Made by a program: the position numbers and the translations under genes. Below the pieces are notes generated by a model. The model was given only the letters and a program-made list of their open reading frames with translations. It searched no databases and was not told where the DNA came from. From Gammaproteobacteria bacterium (GTDB lineage: Bacteria; Pseudomonadota; Gammaproteobacteria; JAABTG01), in contig JASJBY010000053.1 in the NCBI GenBank assembly GCA_030066245.1, positions 1 through 15,294 on the forward strand: a stretch of DNA of 15,294 bases, written 5' to 3'. This document shows, piece by piece, positions 5,634 to 12,577 of this stretch (its first letter is position 1; every line of letters begins with the position of its first letter).

Positions 5634-8558
5634 CTAAGCCCTCCCCTCTTCCAACAACGCTGCGTACTGAAGGCGTGCCCGATTCACGGCGCGGCGGCGG
5701 AGCAGCCAGACCAAGGCTAATCCGAACAGCGCCAGCCCATAGTTCAGATATTCCCAGAAGATCTGTGACCGCCGGTCCAGAGGCGGCAGCGTGCGTGAGA
5801 AGTGAGCGCGTCCCCGCATGCCGAGCAAACCGCGGTCCTCCAACGCCCAGTCGGCGGCGTTCTCAACCAGCTGAACGGGGTTCAGATAGCGGGTACCCAA
5901 CCCACTCGCCGCCAGATCCAGGGCGCCGTCGCTGACGAAATTGTTGGAGGCGAAGAGGATTATCCGAGCCGACTCCGAAGAACGTTCGATGACGCGCGTG
6001 ATCACGGGCTCCTTGCCGCTGTCAGCGTCTGTGCCCGCATCCTTTACGGCATCGCTCTCCGCCTCAGGCCCGGCCGCCGGGGACGACCCTTCATCGGTCT
6101 GGTCCTCCGTTGACGCCAAAGGCGACGGCTTGCCCTTGAAGTAGGAATCGAAACGGCCCTCCACCGCAACACCCAGCAGCCTGCGGATTCGTTCGCCGCC
6201 CTCGGCAAAACCCAGCGGACCATGCAATCGAAAGTCGGGCTGGATGTTCAGCGAATCCGAAGCCCAGGCATCCGGTGTGCTCTCCAGCAACCTGATGACG
6301 CGGCGTTCTTGGTTCTTGGACTCGTCAATGCTGATGGGGCTTGCCCAGTTCATGGTCACCTGCTGGATACCTGCCGTCAGGCCATGCTTCATGTTCATGC
6401 CGTCGGCGCGGATGTCCACGAAGTAGGGGTACTCCACCATGCGTGTCTCGCGGACTGCAAACCCGCCAATGCGCCTCTCCACCGGAATGGGGAAGGCAGC
6501 ATTCTGCGGATCGAGCACCATGGTTTCCTGGAGCCCAACACCATGGTGAGCCAGCCAGCCGTCAAGCCCCGAATCGTGCCTTGTCGCCGACAGGCGTCCG
6601 GTCAAAGCGACATCGAACGGCGATGTGGCCAGGATAACCGTTCCCCCTCGCATCAGAAACTGGTCGACGGCGAACAGCTGCTTGTCGTCCAGAGCCTCAG
6701 GCGCAGCCAACAGCAACAGATCCGCCTCGTCCGGTACCCGACCGTCCTCCAAACCCACGTTGCGCACCGCATGCTCTTCGGCCAGCTTGTCCTGCAGCCA
6801 GGTGAAGCTCTTTCCCTGCGGACCGCCAAGTGCCGGCGTCTGCTGGGGCGCGTGTAACGCAACGGTCTTGAGAAAGCCCTTGGAGAAGCGCTTCAGAGCG
6901 GCCTCGATGCCACGTTCCAGGCCGGCTTTGTCCAGGTCCGCGGGCAACCCCACCTGGACGACGCGCCCGTCTCCTTCCATTACCATGTAGAACCAAAAGG
7001 TGCGTGGGTCGAGCAGACCGACTGCCATGGGACGGAAGCCGAAGTCTGCCTCGAGCTGTCGTGCCAGCGTGCCGTCTCCCGTCTCCGGATCGAGAAACTC
7101 GGTGCTCAGCTTGCCCTGTGACGAGTCGGCAAGTTCGGCCAGAACGGTTTCGAGCGCTTTCTTCAGCTCCAGGACCGGCCCAGGCAAGCGTTCGTCCGCA
7201 GACAGATAGCCCCTGAACACAATCGGGTGGGCGATGTTGTCGAAGAGCTCGCCCGACCCCTGATAGGCGTAGAGCGCTTTCTTGATGGCCCGCGTGATGT
7301 CGTATTCCGGATTGCGCAGCTCCACGTCCAGGTCGCTCTCGCCACGGACCTTCACGTCTATAAGGTCCCGAAAACCCAAGGTTTCGAACTGGTCGCCGTA
7401 TTTCACCAGGATGTCGAAATATGAGTTCACCACTGCCGCCTGGTACTTGCTGGCAAATTGAAACGGCACTGGTCTGATCCCGTACTTCTCGCCAGCCTCC
7501 TGCTCCAATTCGGGGCTGTCAGCCGGGTCGATAAATTCGACGCGCACGCGGCCATCACCGGCGACGGCGTACTCCTCCAACAGGTCGCGCAGCCGCGGAA
7601 CGAGGGGCGCGAGCAAGGGATGAGTCTGCGCGCTGAAGTAGCCACGAATCAACAGCGGCTCTTTCAGTTGAGCCAGATAAGTGCGTGTCGCATCGGAAAT
7701 GGAGTAGACCCGGCCCGCAGTGATGTCCGCCCGCGCCCAGCCCACGGGTGCCAGCCAGATGTTGGCGATCAGAAAGTTGGCCACGAACAGTGTCGTAAAC
7801 AGCCCCCAGCTGCGGTGGTTCGCGTTTGGCGCATTGCCCGCCCAGCGCAAGCGTTCCAACGCGTAGACATTCATCGTCAGGAAAACACCGACGACACTAA
7901 GATAGAAGTATAGGTCCCTGACATCGATAATCCCGCGCGTGATGGACTCGAAACGGGCGCCTGACCCCAGCAGCTTGAGGAATTCTGATACGCGGTTGCC
8001 GAACAAGCCCGTGAGCGCATCGGAGCCGAGAACGTAGAACAGCGCACCCAGCAGAGAAGCGACAATGAGGCTGACAATCTGGCTCTCCGAGCGGGCGCTG
8101 ATGTAAAGGCCTATGGACAGGTAGGCGGCAGCCAGAAACAAGGTTGCCAGATAGCCCCCGAAGACGGGTCCCCAGTCCAAGGGCCCGATCAGAGCCACGG
8201 TCATGGGTACCGGCAGGGTAAGCGCAAGGGCGACCGCCACCAGTCCGAGACAGGCCAGAAACTTGCCAAGCACCAGCTGAACCGGAGGTACCGGTGCGGT
8301 GAGAAGGAATTCCAGTGTGCCGGCGCGTCGCTCTTCGGACCACATGCGCATGGTGATGGCCGCCGAAAGAAATATCAGCAGTACCGGCATCCATTCGAAA
8401 AGCGGGCGCACGTCAGCGATGTTTCGGGCAAAGAATGTTTCCAGCCAGAAAAAGACAAAGAGTGTTACAGCGAGAAAGGCGCCGAAGAAAATGAAAGCCG
8501 TCGGCGAAGAAAAGAAAGCCGCGAACTCCTTACGTGCGATGTGCATGACATTGCTCAT
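5634..8558 (-). CDS. Fused ABC-2 permease and GldG-like auxiliary protein
   Basis: A 974-residue protein that joins two normally separate subunits. Residues about 1-240 are an ABC-2 type permease (GldF-like) with six likely membrane segments, starting MSNVMHIARKEFAAFFSSPTA and including MWSEERRAGTLEFLLTAP, the usual cytoplasmic loop. A further membrane segment near 251-275 leads into a large GldG-like extracytoplasmic domain (about 285-900) with VYSISDATRTYLAQLKEPLLIRGYFS and RVRVEFIDPADSPE. An acidic low-complexity linker lies at about 810-840. A last membrane segment (about 935-955) is followed by an arginine-rich end. The start overlaps the ATPase stop by four bases (ATGA), with AGGGAGG upstream. 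It should form the membrane part of an ABC complex with the flanking products. The transported or extracted substrate is unknown. Confidence 0.9.
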   Translation of the reverse strand: MSNVMHIARKEFAAFFSSPTAFIFFGAFLAVTLFVFFWLETFFARNIADVRPLFEWMPVLLIFLSAAITMRMWSEERRAGTLEFLLTAPVPPVQLVLGKFLACLGLVAVALALTLPVPMTVALIGPLDWGPVFGGYLATLFLAAAYLSIGLYISARSESQIVSLIVASLLGALFYVLGSDALTGLFGNRVSEFLKLLGSGARFESITRGIIDVRDLYFYLSVVGVFLTMNVYALERLRWAGNAPNANHRSWGLFTTLFVANFLIANIWLAPVGWARADITAGRVYSISDATRTYLAQLKEPLLIRGYFSAQTHPLLAPLVPRLRDLLEEYAVAGDGRVRVEFIDPADSPELEQEAGEKYGIRPVPFQFASKYQAAVVNSYFDILVKYGDQFETLGFRDLIDVKVRGESDLDVELRNPEYDITRAIKKALYAYQGSGELFDNIAHPIVFRGYLSADERLPGPVLELKKALETVLAELADSSQGKLSTEFLDPETGDGTLARQLEADFGFRPMAVGLLDPRTFWFYMVMEGDGRVVQVGLPADLDKAGLERGIEAALKRFSKGFLKTVALHAPQQTPALGGPQGKSFTWLQDKLAEEHAVRNVGLEDGRVPDEADLLLLAAPEALDDKQLFAVDQFLMRGGTVILATSPFDVALTGRLSATRHDSGLDGWLAHHGVGLQETMVLDPQNAAFPIPVERRIGGFAVRETRMVEYPYFVDIRADGMNMKHGLTAGIQQVTMNWASPISIDESKNQERRVIRLLESTPDAWASDSLNIQPDFRLHGPLGFAEGGERIRRLLGVAVEGRFDSYFKGKPSPLASTEDQTDEGSSPAAGPEAESDAVKDAGTDADSGKEPVITRVIERSSESARIILFASNNFVSDGALDLAASGLGTRYLNPVQLVENAADWALEDRGLLGMRGRAHFSRTLPPLDRRSQIFWEYLNYGLALFGLALVWLLRRRAVNRARLQYAALLEEGRA

Positions 8559-9499
8559 TGCGACGGCCTCCCTTCCTGAGCCGAGATCTCACCAAAGATG
8601 CTTTCGACATCACGGCTCTCGGGCATCAAAGAATACAGAGCCAGACCATGTTCCACCATCGTGCGCGCGACCCTTGGTGCAATCGCCGTCGGCTCGCCAC
8701 CATTGTCCGTGCCCAAGGCGTAACGGTGGTGCCCGTCCTCCGGTGTAAGCTCCTCGACTGTTCCCACGCCTTCGAGTCCGCTCAGCAGGGGTCGCAGCCG
8801 TTTCGGCTCGGCGTCCGTGGCGAGCAGCAGGCGACTGCCGGCGCGCAGGTCGTCAAGTCGCGCATCCAGCACCTTTTCACCACTGCGTATGATGACCACC
8901 CGGTCACATATGGCCTGGACTTCCTGCAAAATGTGCGTGGAAAGTATGACGGTGGCGGACTCGGCAAGCGAACGTATCAAGCCGCGCATGTGTTGGATCT
9001 GAGTTGGGTCGAGGCCGTTGGTCGGCTCGTCGAGGATCAGGATGCGTGGATGATGCAGGATGGCCTGGGCTACGCCTACTCGCTGGCGATACCCCCGGGA
9101 CAGCGTTCCGATCACCTCGGCCCCCTTGTCGTGAAGCTCCGTATGAGCGATGGCCTCGCGCATCGCCGAACCACGCTCGGACGGCGGCACGCCGTGGAGC
9201 GCGGCCGTGTAGTCCAGGTAGTCGATCACGGTCATCTCCGGGTAGACAGGACAGTTTTCCGGGAGATAACCGATCTTTCGCTGCACCGCCTCCAGATTCT
9301 CGCGGATATCAACGCCATCTATTATAACCTTGCCATCCGTGGGCTCCAGAAAGCCGGTCAGCACTTTCATGATGGTGGTCTTCCCGGCGCCGTTGTGGCC
9401 AAGCAAGCCAACGATTTCTCCGCGCGCGACGCTCAATGAAACGTCGTCGACCGCCCTGAGATCCCCGTAGTTCCGAGTAAGATTTTCCACCCTAATCAT
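8555..9499 (-). CDS. ABC transporter ATP-binding protein (GldA-like)
   Basis: A 314-residue ABC ATPase with all core motifs: Walker A GHNGAGKTT (34-42), signature LSRGYRQR (133-140), Walker B ILILDEP (153-159), D-loop NGLDP and H-loop STH (187-189). The Q-loop region reads YLPEN, as in gliding-type ATPases. The C-terminal 90 residues form the extra alpha/beta domain common in exporters of the ABC-2 class. AGGGAG lies nine bases before the ATG. It is the first gene of the three-gene operon, overlaps the permease fusion by four bases, and should power it from the cytoplasmic face. No strong promoter was seen in the short gap behind the hsp20 gene, so read-through from the heat-shock operon is possible. 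Confidence 0.93.
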   Translation of the reverse strand: MIRVENLTRNYGDLRAVDDVSLSVARGEIVGLLGHNGAGKTTIMKVLTGFLEPTDGKVIIDGVDIRENLEAVQRKIGYLPENCPVYPEMTVIDYLDYTAALHGVPPSERGSAMREAIAHTELHDKGAEVIGTLSRGYRQRVGVAQAILHHPRILILDEPTNGLDPTQIQHMRGLIRSLAESATVILSTHILQEVQAICDRVVIIRSGEKVLDARLDDLRAGSRLLLATDAEPKRLRPLLSGLEGVGTVEELTPEDGHHRYALGTDNGGEPTAIAPRVARTMVEHGLALYSLMPESRDVESIFGEISAQEGRPSQ

Positions 9500-9520
9500 G
9501 CAAAAGACTCCCTAATCGCC

Positions 9521-9997
9521 CTATATCTGACCGCGCCACAGGGAAGTGGCAGATTCGGCGCAGAAGGCGCCGGACCGTGTTCTAAACGCTTGCTCCGCGC
9601 TCGCCGGCGAATGGCCGTGAAGCGGTCTGTACTTGTATCTTGCGTGGCCTGCTTCCGCGCGTTTGGGCATGCGCAGACTGAGCACGCCGTCCTTCAAGCT
9701 GGCCGCGATGCTGTCGGTTTCAAGCTCACCGCTCAGGGCGAAGCTTCGACGGTAATGGGTAGAACGCACGTCGGCGTAGAGCGCTTCCATGCTCTCCGGC
9801 ATGTCGATGTGCGCCTGACCCTCGACGAGCATCGTGTCCCGATCCACTTCGATGTTGAGCCGGTCCTTTGACACGCCGGGCATGTCGGCCGTCCGGGCAA
9901 TACCCTCCGCGTCTTCAAAAATGTCCACCGGCGTGCTGACCGTGCCTTCCCGCCCGTTCAGCTGGCCCTGAAACGCCGCAGTTTCGCGATTCTGCAC
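9521..9997 (-). CDS. Small heat-shock protein (Hsp20), apparently frameshifted at both ends
   Basis: The continuous frame encodes 158 residues with an intact alpha-crystallin core: STPVDIFED, ADMPGVSKDRL, YRRSFALSGELETDSI and LKDGVLSLRMPK. Both ends look displaced. An ATG at 10014 with an excellent GGAGGT seven bases upstream is out of frame. One added A in the four-T run 10001-10004 (plus strand) would join MAKQK to EVQNRETA, a typical Hsp20 start. At 9650-9652 another added base would continue MPKRAEA into RPRKIQV, the canonical C-terminal I-x-V motif, and stop at 9582 (total range 9582-10014). As written, the only in-frame start is GTG 9997, without a proper ribosome-binding site, and the last 42 residues are foreign to the family. 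Causes could be sequencing error, gene decay or, at the 5' end, -1 slippage on A-AAG. Confidence 0.8.
   Translation of the reverse strand: MQNRETAAFQGQLNGREGTVSTPVDIFEDAEGIARTADMPGVSKDRLNIEVDRDTMLVEGQAHIDMPESMEALYADVRSTHYRRSFALSGELETDSIAASLKDGVLSLRMPKRAEAGHARYKYRPLHGHSPASAEQAFRTRSGAFCAESATSLWRGQI
9535..9572. terminator. Tandem hairpins after the distal hsp20 gene
   Basis: Two perfect stems lie next to each other: GCCAC-AGGGAA-GTGGC at 9535-9550 and CGGCGC-AGAAG-GCGCCG at 9556-9572. Neither has a T-run on the minus strand. They sit just after the stop (9582) of the restored hsp20 frame and before the ABC ATPase start, where an operon-end or processing hairpin would be expected. The frame as sequenced reads through both, which suggests that its extra tail is not original. 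Confidence 0.4.
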
Positions 9998-10034
9998 CTC
10001 TTTTGCTTTGCCATGGTCTTGACCTCCACTGTGC

Positions 10035-10478
10035 TCACTTGATCTCGATCTGCCGCGGTCTGCTCGCTTCCCGTCGCTTCACCGGGATCTGCAGCCCGCC
10101 GTCATGGTAACGGGCAGACACGTTGTCTGGATCCACGTCCTCGGGAAGGGTTATGACGCGCCTGAAGGCGCCGCTGAAGCGTTCTTTCCGGTAGTAATTG
10201 GCATTTTCCTCGCTTTTGACCTGTCTTGTACCGGCGATGGTTAACAGGTTCTGATGAATAGAAATGTCCAGGGACTCCGGGTCCAGCCCCGCGGCAAACA
10301 AGTAGGCCTCCACATGCTCCGGGGTTGCACCAACGTTGACGGGCGGATAGATCCCCAGAGCTATCGCGCGTATCCGGGCCGGCCAGGCTCCGCCTCCGAA
10401 CAGCCCATCAACGTCCCGCTCCAGGCGCCTGAACTCGTCGAACAGGCCGCCCGCCAGCCTGACGCCTTGACCGAACAT
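10035..10478 (-). CDS. Small heat-shock protein (Hsp20/alpha-crystallin)
   Basis: From ATG 10478 the product is 147 residues. Domains in order: an N-terminal segment MFGQGVRLAGGLFDEFRRLE, the alpha-crystallin domain (YPPVNVGATPEHVEAYLFAAGL, LLTIAG, YYRKERFSGAFRRVITLPEDVD), and the C-terminal motif RQIEIK, the I-x-I anchor that docks onto neighbouring subunits. The usual G-V-L in the last strand is G-G-L here (DGGLQIPVKRRE). The frame is open up to 10541, but a sigma32 promoter lies inside that extension, so 10478 is preferred. No clear ribosome-binding site precedes it. The next hsp20 starts only 20 bases downstream, so the two form an operon. Role: ATP-independent holdase for unfolding cytoplasmic proteins. 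Confidence 0.92.
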   Translation of the reverse strand: MFGQGVRLAGGLFDEFRRLERDVDGLFGGGAWPARIRAIALGIYPPVNVGATPEHVEAYLFAAGLDPESLDISIHQNLLTIAGTRQVKSEENANYYRKERFSGAFRRVITLPEDVDPDNVSARYHDGGLQIPVKRREASRPRQIEIK

Positions 10479-10521
10479 AGTCGTATCTAGTTTGCAGAAA
10501 TACCCTGCCAATTGGGGTGCG

Positions 10522-10549
10522 ATATAAGGACTGCAGAGCACTTTTCAAG
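10522..10549 (-). promoter_or_regulatory. Sigma32 (heat-shock) promoter of the two-gene hsp20 operon
   Basis: On the minus strand the -35 element CTTGAAA (10549-10543) is a full match to the RpoH consensus. After 13 bases the -10 region CCTTATAT (10529-10522) follows, which fits the CCCATnT-type consensus and the expected spacing. Transcription would start near 10515, leaving about 37 bases of leader before ATG 10478. The site rules out the longer ORF start at 10541. Confidence 0.8.
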
Positions 10550-10605
10550 ACCCGCGCGGCTGATACGGAAGCGAGGGCCGCGGGTAGCCGTCGAGTGCTT
10601 TCGAA

Positions 10606-10634
10606 GGGGCCGGGCAGACTTACCCAGAGGCCCC
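10606..10634. repeat. Hairpin in the divergent hsp20 intergenic region
   Basis: GGGGCC pairs with GGCCCC (10629-10634), and inside it GGG pairs with CCC, leaving a small loop. On the plus strand a T5 tract follows at 10646-10650, about eleven bases after the stem. It could be an attenuator upstream of the plus-strand hsp20, or the end of a short unannotated transcript. No coding sequence precedes it on this strand. Confidence 0.4.
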
Positions 10635-10650
10635 GTAGGCGGCTGTTTTT

Positions 10651-10662
10651 ATGAATATTCAT
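10651..10662. promoter_or_regulatory. AT-rich 12-base palindrome between divergent hsp20 genes
   Basis: ATGAATATTCAT is a perfect palindrome, flanked by T5 on the left and, after one C, by A8 (10664-10671) on the right. It lies about 100 bases upstream of the plus-strand hsp20 and about 100 bases upstream of the sigma32 promoter on the other strand. It could be an operator. No regulator is recognised. Confidence 0.35.
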
Positions 10663-10759
10663 CAAAAAAAACCATGACTGATTGATGTCGCTCAATGCGC
10701 AAAGAACGGCCAAGTCGGATACTGTAATTGATGAAGGCAGGTAGCGAAGGAGGAATGCC

Positions 10760-11260
10760 ATGTTGAACAAGACCGGCGAGCGGAGAGAGCTCGAGAAAAC
10801 CACAGCTGAACAGACGCTGCGGCCGTTCGAAGACATGGATCGGATGTTCGAGCGCATGTTCGAGGACTTCTTCCCAAGAGGCTGGCTGCGACCGTTCCAC
10901 TTCCGGCGCGGCTGGTTGCCGGAAGTCCCGTTCGAAGGACTGGAGCCGCGTATCGACATGGTCGACCACGACGATCGGATCCTGGTGCGTGCCGAGCTTC
11001 CCGGGGTCGAGAAAGACGCACTTCATGTGTCCCTGACCGCAGACGCGGTGACCATCAAGACGCAGAGCCGCCGGGAAGACAAGGAAGAAGAAGGGCACTA
11101 CTATCGCCACGAGATCTTTCGCGGCGCATTCGCCCGGACGCTGTCTTTGCCCTGCCCGGTCAGGGGTGACAAAGCAAAAGCGCAGTTTAAAGACGGTGTG
11201 CTCGAGTTGACGCTGCCGAAAGTTCAGATGAGCAAGCGGCAGACCATCAAGGTCGAGTGA
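10760..11260 (+). CDS. Small heat-shock protein (Hsp20/alpha-crystallin), divergent copy
   Basis: A 166-residue protein starting at ATG 10760, with AAGGAGG at 10747-10753 and a six-base spacer, an excellent ribosome-binding site. The N-terminal 60 residues are charged and aromatic-rich (MDRMFERMFEDFFPRGWLRPF). They are followed by the alpha-crystallin domain (EPRIDMVDHDDRILVRAELPGVEKDALHVSL, YYRHEIFRGAFARTLSLP, FKDGVLELTLPK) and the C-terminal I-x-V motif in QTIKVE. It is transcribed away from the other two hsp20 genes. No sigma32 promoter could be found for it, so it may be regulated differently. The three proteins differ most in the N-terminal arm, so mixed oligomers or division of labour are possible. 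Confidence 0.94.
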   Translation: MLNKTGERRELEKTTAEQTLRPFEDMDRMFERMFEDFFPRGWLRPFHFRRGWLPEVPFEGLEPRIDMVDHDDRILVRAELPGVEKDALHVSLTADAVTIKTQSRREDKEEEGHYYRHEIFRGAFARTLSLPCPVRGDKAKAQFKDGVLELTLPKVQMSKRQTIKVE

Positions 11261-11394
11261 CGCGGGCCAGCGTCATGACGCGAGCCTTCAACCTGCGTGA
11301 GCGGATTGATTTGCCACTCACCAAGCTGAAAAGCCCGCCGGGCCTGCCAGCGCGCGACGGATTTCGGCGAAGGTTCGTCGCAACATCTCTCCAA

Positions 11395-11423
11395 TATTCC
11401 GTCACTGTGGTTTTGACGGAATA
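11395..11423. repeat. Nine-base-pair inverted repeat downstream of hsp20
   Basis: TATTCCGTC at 11395-11403 pairs perfectly with GACGGAATA at 11415-11423 around an 11-base loop ending in TTTT. It lies directly beside the stronger hairpin at 11430-11454, in the space between two convergent genes. It could be part of a bidirectional termination region or a protein-binding site. Confidence 0.5.
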
Positions 11424-11429
11424 CTAAAC

Positions 11430-11454
11430 GCCTTGCCCTCTCAGAGGGCAAGGC
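11430..11454. terminator. Probable bidirectional terminator between convergent genes
   Basis: GCCTTGCCCTC, loop TCA, and GAGGGCAAGGC form a perfect 11-bp stem, the strongest hairpin in the window. It lies between the end of the plus-strand hsp20 (11260) and the end of the minus-strand DUF2934 gene (11470). On the minus strand it is followed by GTTTAGT, a poor U-tract, and on the plus strand by no U-tract. It may therefore act as a processing or stability hairpin rather than a classic intrinsic terminator. Confidence 0.6.
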
Positions 11455-11469
11455 ATCACTGCCGGCTTG

Positions 11470-12378
11470 TTAGCGTGTCTTTCTGGAAGCAGGCCGTCTT
11501 CTGCCGCCGCCCGCCCCGCTCTTCCTGTTGGTGGTCGCCGTGTTGGTTGCGCTGCCGCGCTCCGGACGGGCCGCGCTTTCTGGCGCGCCGTCGCTGGCCG
11601 TGTCGGTTGGTGCAGTCTCTGAGCTCGCCTCAGCCGCGGACTGCTTCCGGGTCTGTGCCGCAGAAGACGCCTTGCCAACCGGTTGACGCTTGCCTGCAGT
11701 CGTCGCTTTCGCGCCTTTGCTCGGCCCGGGTTCGGTGGCAGCTGCGGGCTTGTCCTCCGTAGCCGCCCTCGCCCCGGCCTGCCCTTTCGCCGAAATTGCA
11801 GGCTTCATCGCGGCGGGCGACGCTTTCTTCCGCCGCGGCGTACGGGCTTCCTTCTTAGCGGCGCCTGTATCGTTTTTGCCCGGAAACTCCTTGCCTTCGA
11901 GCCAACGGTAAACGACGGACTGAATGCTGCCAAACTCTTTCTTTACGGTGTCGCCGGCCTTTTCGAGCCGCTTGTTGCCCGTGCTCAACAGACCGGCCTG
12001 CCGCGCCAGTCTCTCATCTACTTCGTCTTCAGCCGCGAGCCAGTCCTCTTCTGGGCTTCCGCCGACAAATCCGCGTCTCTCGGCCCGCAGGTAAGCCGTT
12101 TCACGGATCAGCCGCTCCCGATCCACCGGCGCGACCCGTGCGCTGAAGATGGATGCCCGCTCTGACGCCGCGAGCCCCTGCACCTTGATCCGCCCGGCGC
12201 GAATATCCTGCTCAAATTCTCGAAGGTAGGGATAAAAGCTGCCGCCGAACTTGTCTGTCGCAAATTCGGCAAGACCCTCGGTCGAGTGCCCCGCCGCAAT
12301 CATCTGCTCCAGTGCAGCTTTCAAATAGGTTTTGGTTGCATCATAAGTGGCTTGGTCGAACCCTTCGCCTGTCTGCAT
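11470..12378 (-). CDS. DUF2934 protein with long basic, histone-H1-like tail
   Basis: From ATG 12378 the protein has 302 residues. Residues 1-80 form a helical region (ATKTYLKAALEQMIAAGHSTEGLAEFATDKFGGSFYPYLREFEQDIR) without a family I know. Residues about 87-125 (RERLIRETAYLRAERRGFVGGSPEEDWLAAEDEVDERLA) are a clear DUF2934 domain. A further helix is near 134-163. From about 165 on, the chain is Ala/Lys/Ser/Pro/Thr-rich with blocks such as RRKKASPAAMKP and ends in RRRPASRKTR, like H1-type or phasin-like tails. A nucleoid- or polymer-binding role is a guess from composition. ATG 12399 is an alternative start (seven more residues). The start at 12378 has AAGGAG upstream, though the spacing is long. 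It stands alone, convergent with hsp20. Confidence 0.8.
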   Translation of the reverse strand: MQTGEGFDQATYDATKTYLKAALEQMIAAGHSTEGLAEFATDKFGGSFYPYLREFEQDIRAGRIKVQGLAASERASIFSARVAPVDRERLIRETAYLRAERRGFVGGSPEEDWLAAEDEVDERLARQAGLLSTGNKRLEKAGDTVKKEFGSIQSVVYRWLEGKEFPGKNDTGAAKKEARTPRRKKASPAAMKPAISAKGQAGARAATEDKPAAATEPGPSKGAKATTAGKRQPVGKASSAAQTRKQSAAEASSETAPTDTASDGAPESAARPERGSATNTATTNRKSGAGGGRRRPASRKTR

Positions 12379-12399
12379 ATTCCTTGTCGCTCCTTCCAT

Positions 12400-12577
12400 G
12401 TTGTCGTGACCAATGGCGCAAAACGCGGCCATCACTCGCGACCTGTCAAGCCTCGCTTACACGGGCCCGTAGTTCCACTGACCAGGCGACTTGATAGCGC
12501 GCGGCCAGAGCAGGTCCATTCGCTATTGTACATGCAATTCTGTTGCGGCAATGTTTCAAATTGCATCTCCGGAACTG
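12400..12577. other. Leader region upstream of the DUF2934 gene
   Basis: This gap between the DUF3750 stop and the DUF2934 start holds no gene. On the minus strand TTGACA occurs near 12447, a perfect -35 hexamer, but no good -10 follows at 16-18 bases. TACAAT occurs near 12530 without a well-placed -35. No terminator with a T-run was seen. Promoter assignment is therefore open. Confidence 0.3.

Noticed and set aside
8558..9439. A 293-codon plus-strand ORF opposite the ABC ATPase
   Set aside because: It is antisense to a gene with all ABC motifs and has no domain of its own. The 211-codon ORF at 6222-6857 opposite the GldG domain is rejected for the same reason.
10479..10541. Longer N-terminus of the middle hsp20 (MLCSPYIAP start)
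   Set aside because: The sigma32 -10 region lies inside this stretch, so it is upstream of or at the transcript start, and the added residues do not look like Hsp20.
10673..10745. Sigma70 or sigma32 promoter for the plus-strand hsp20 (TTGATG near 10682, TACTGT at 10720)
   Set aside because: The two hexamers are too far apart, and no heat-shock consensus was found on this strand.
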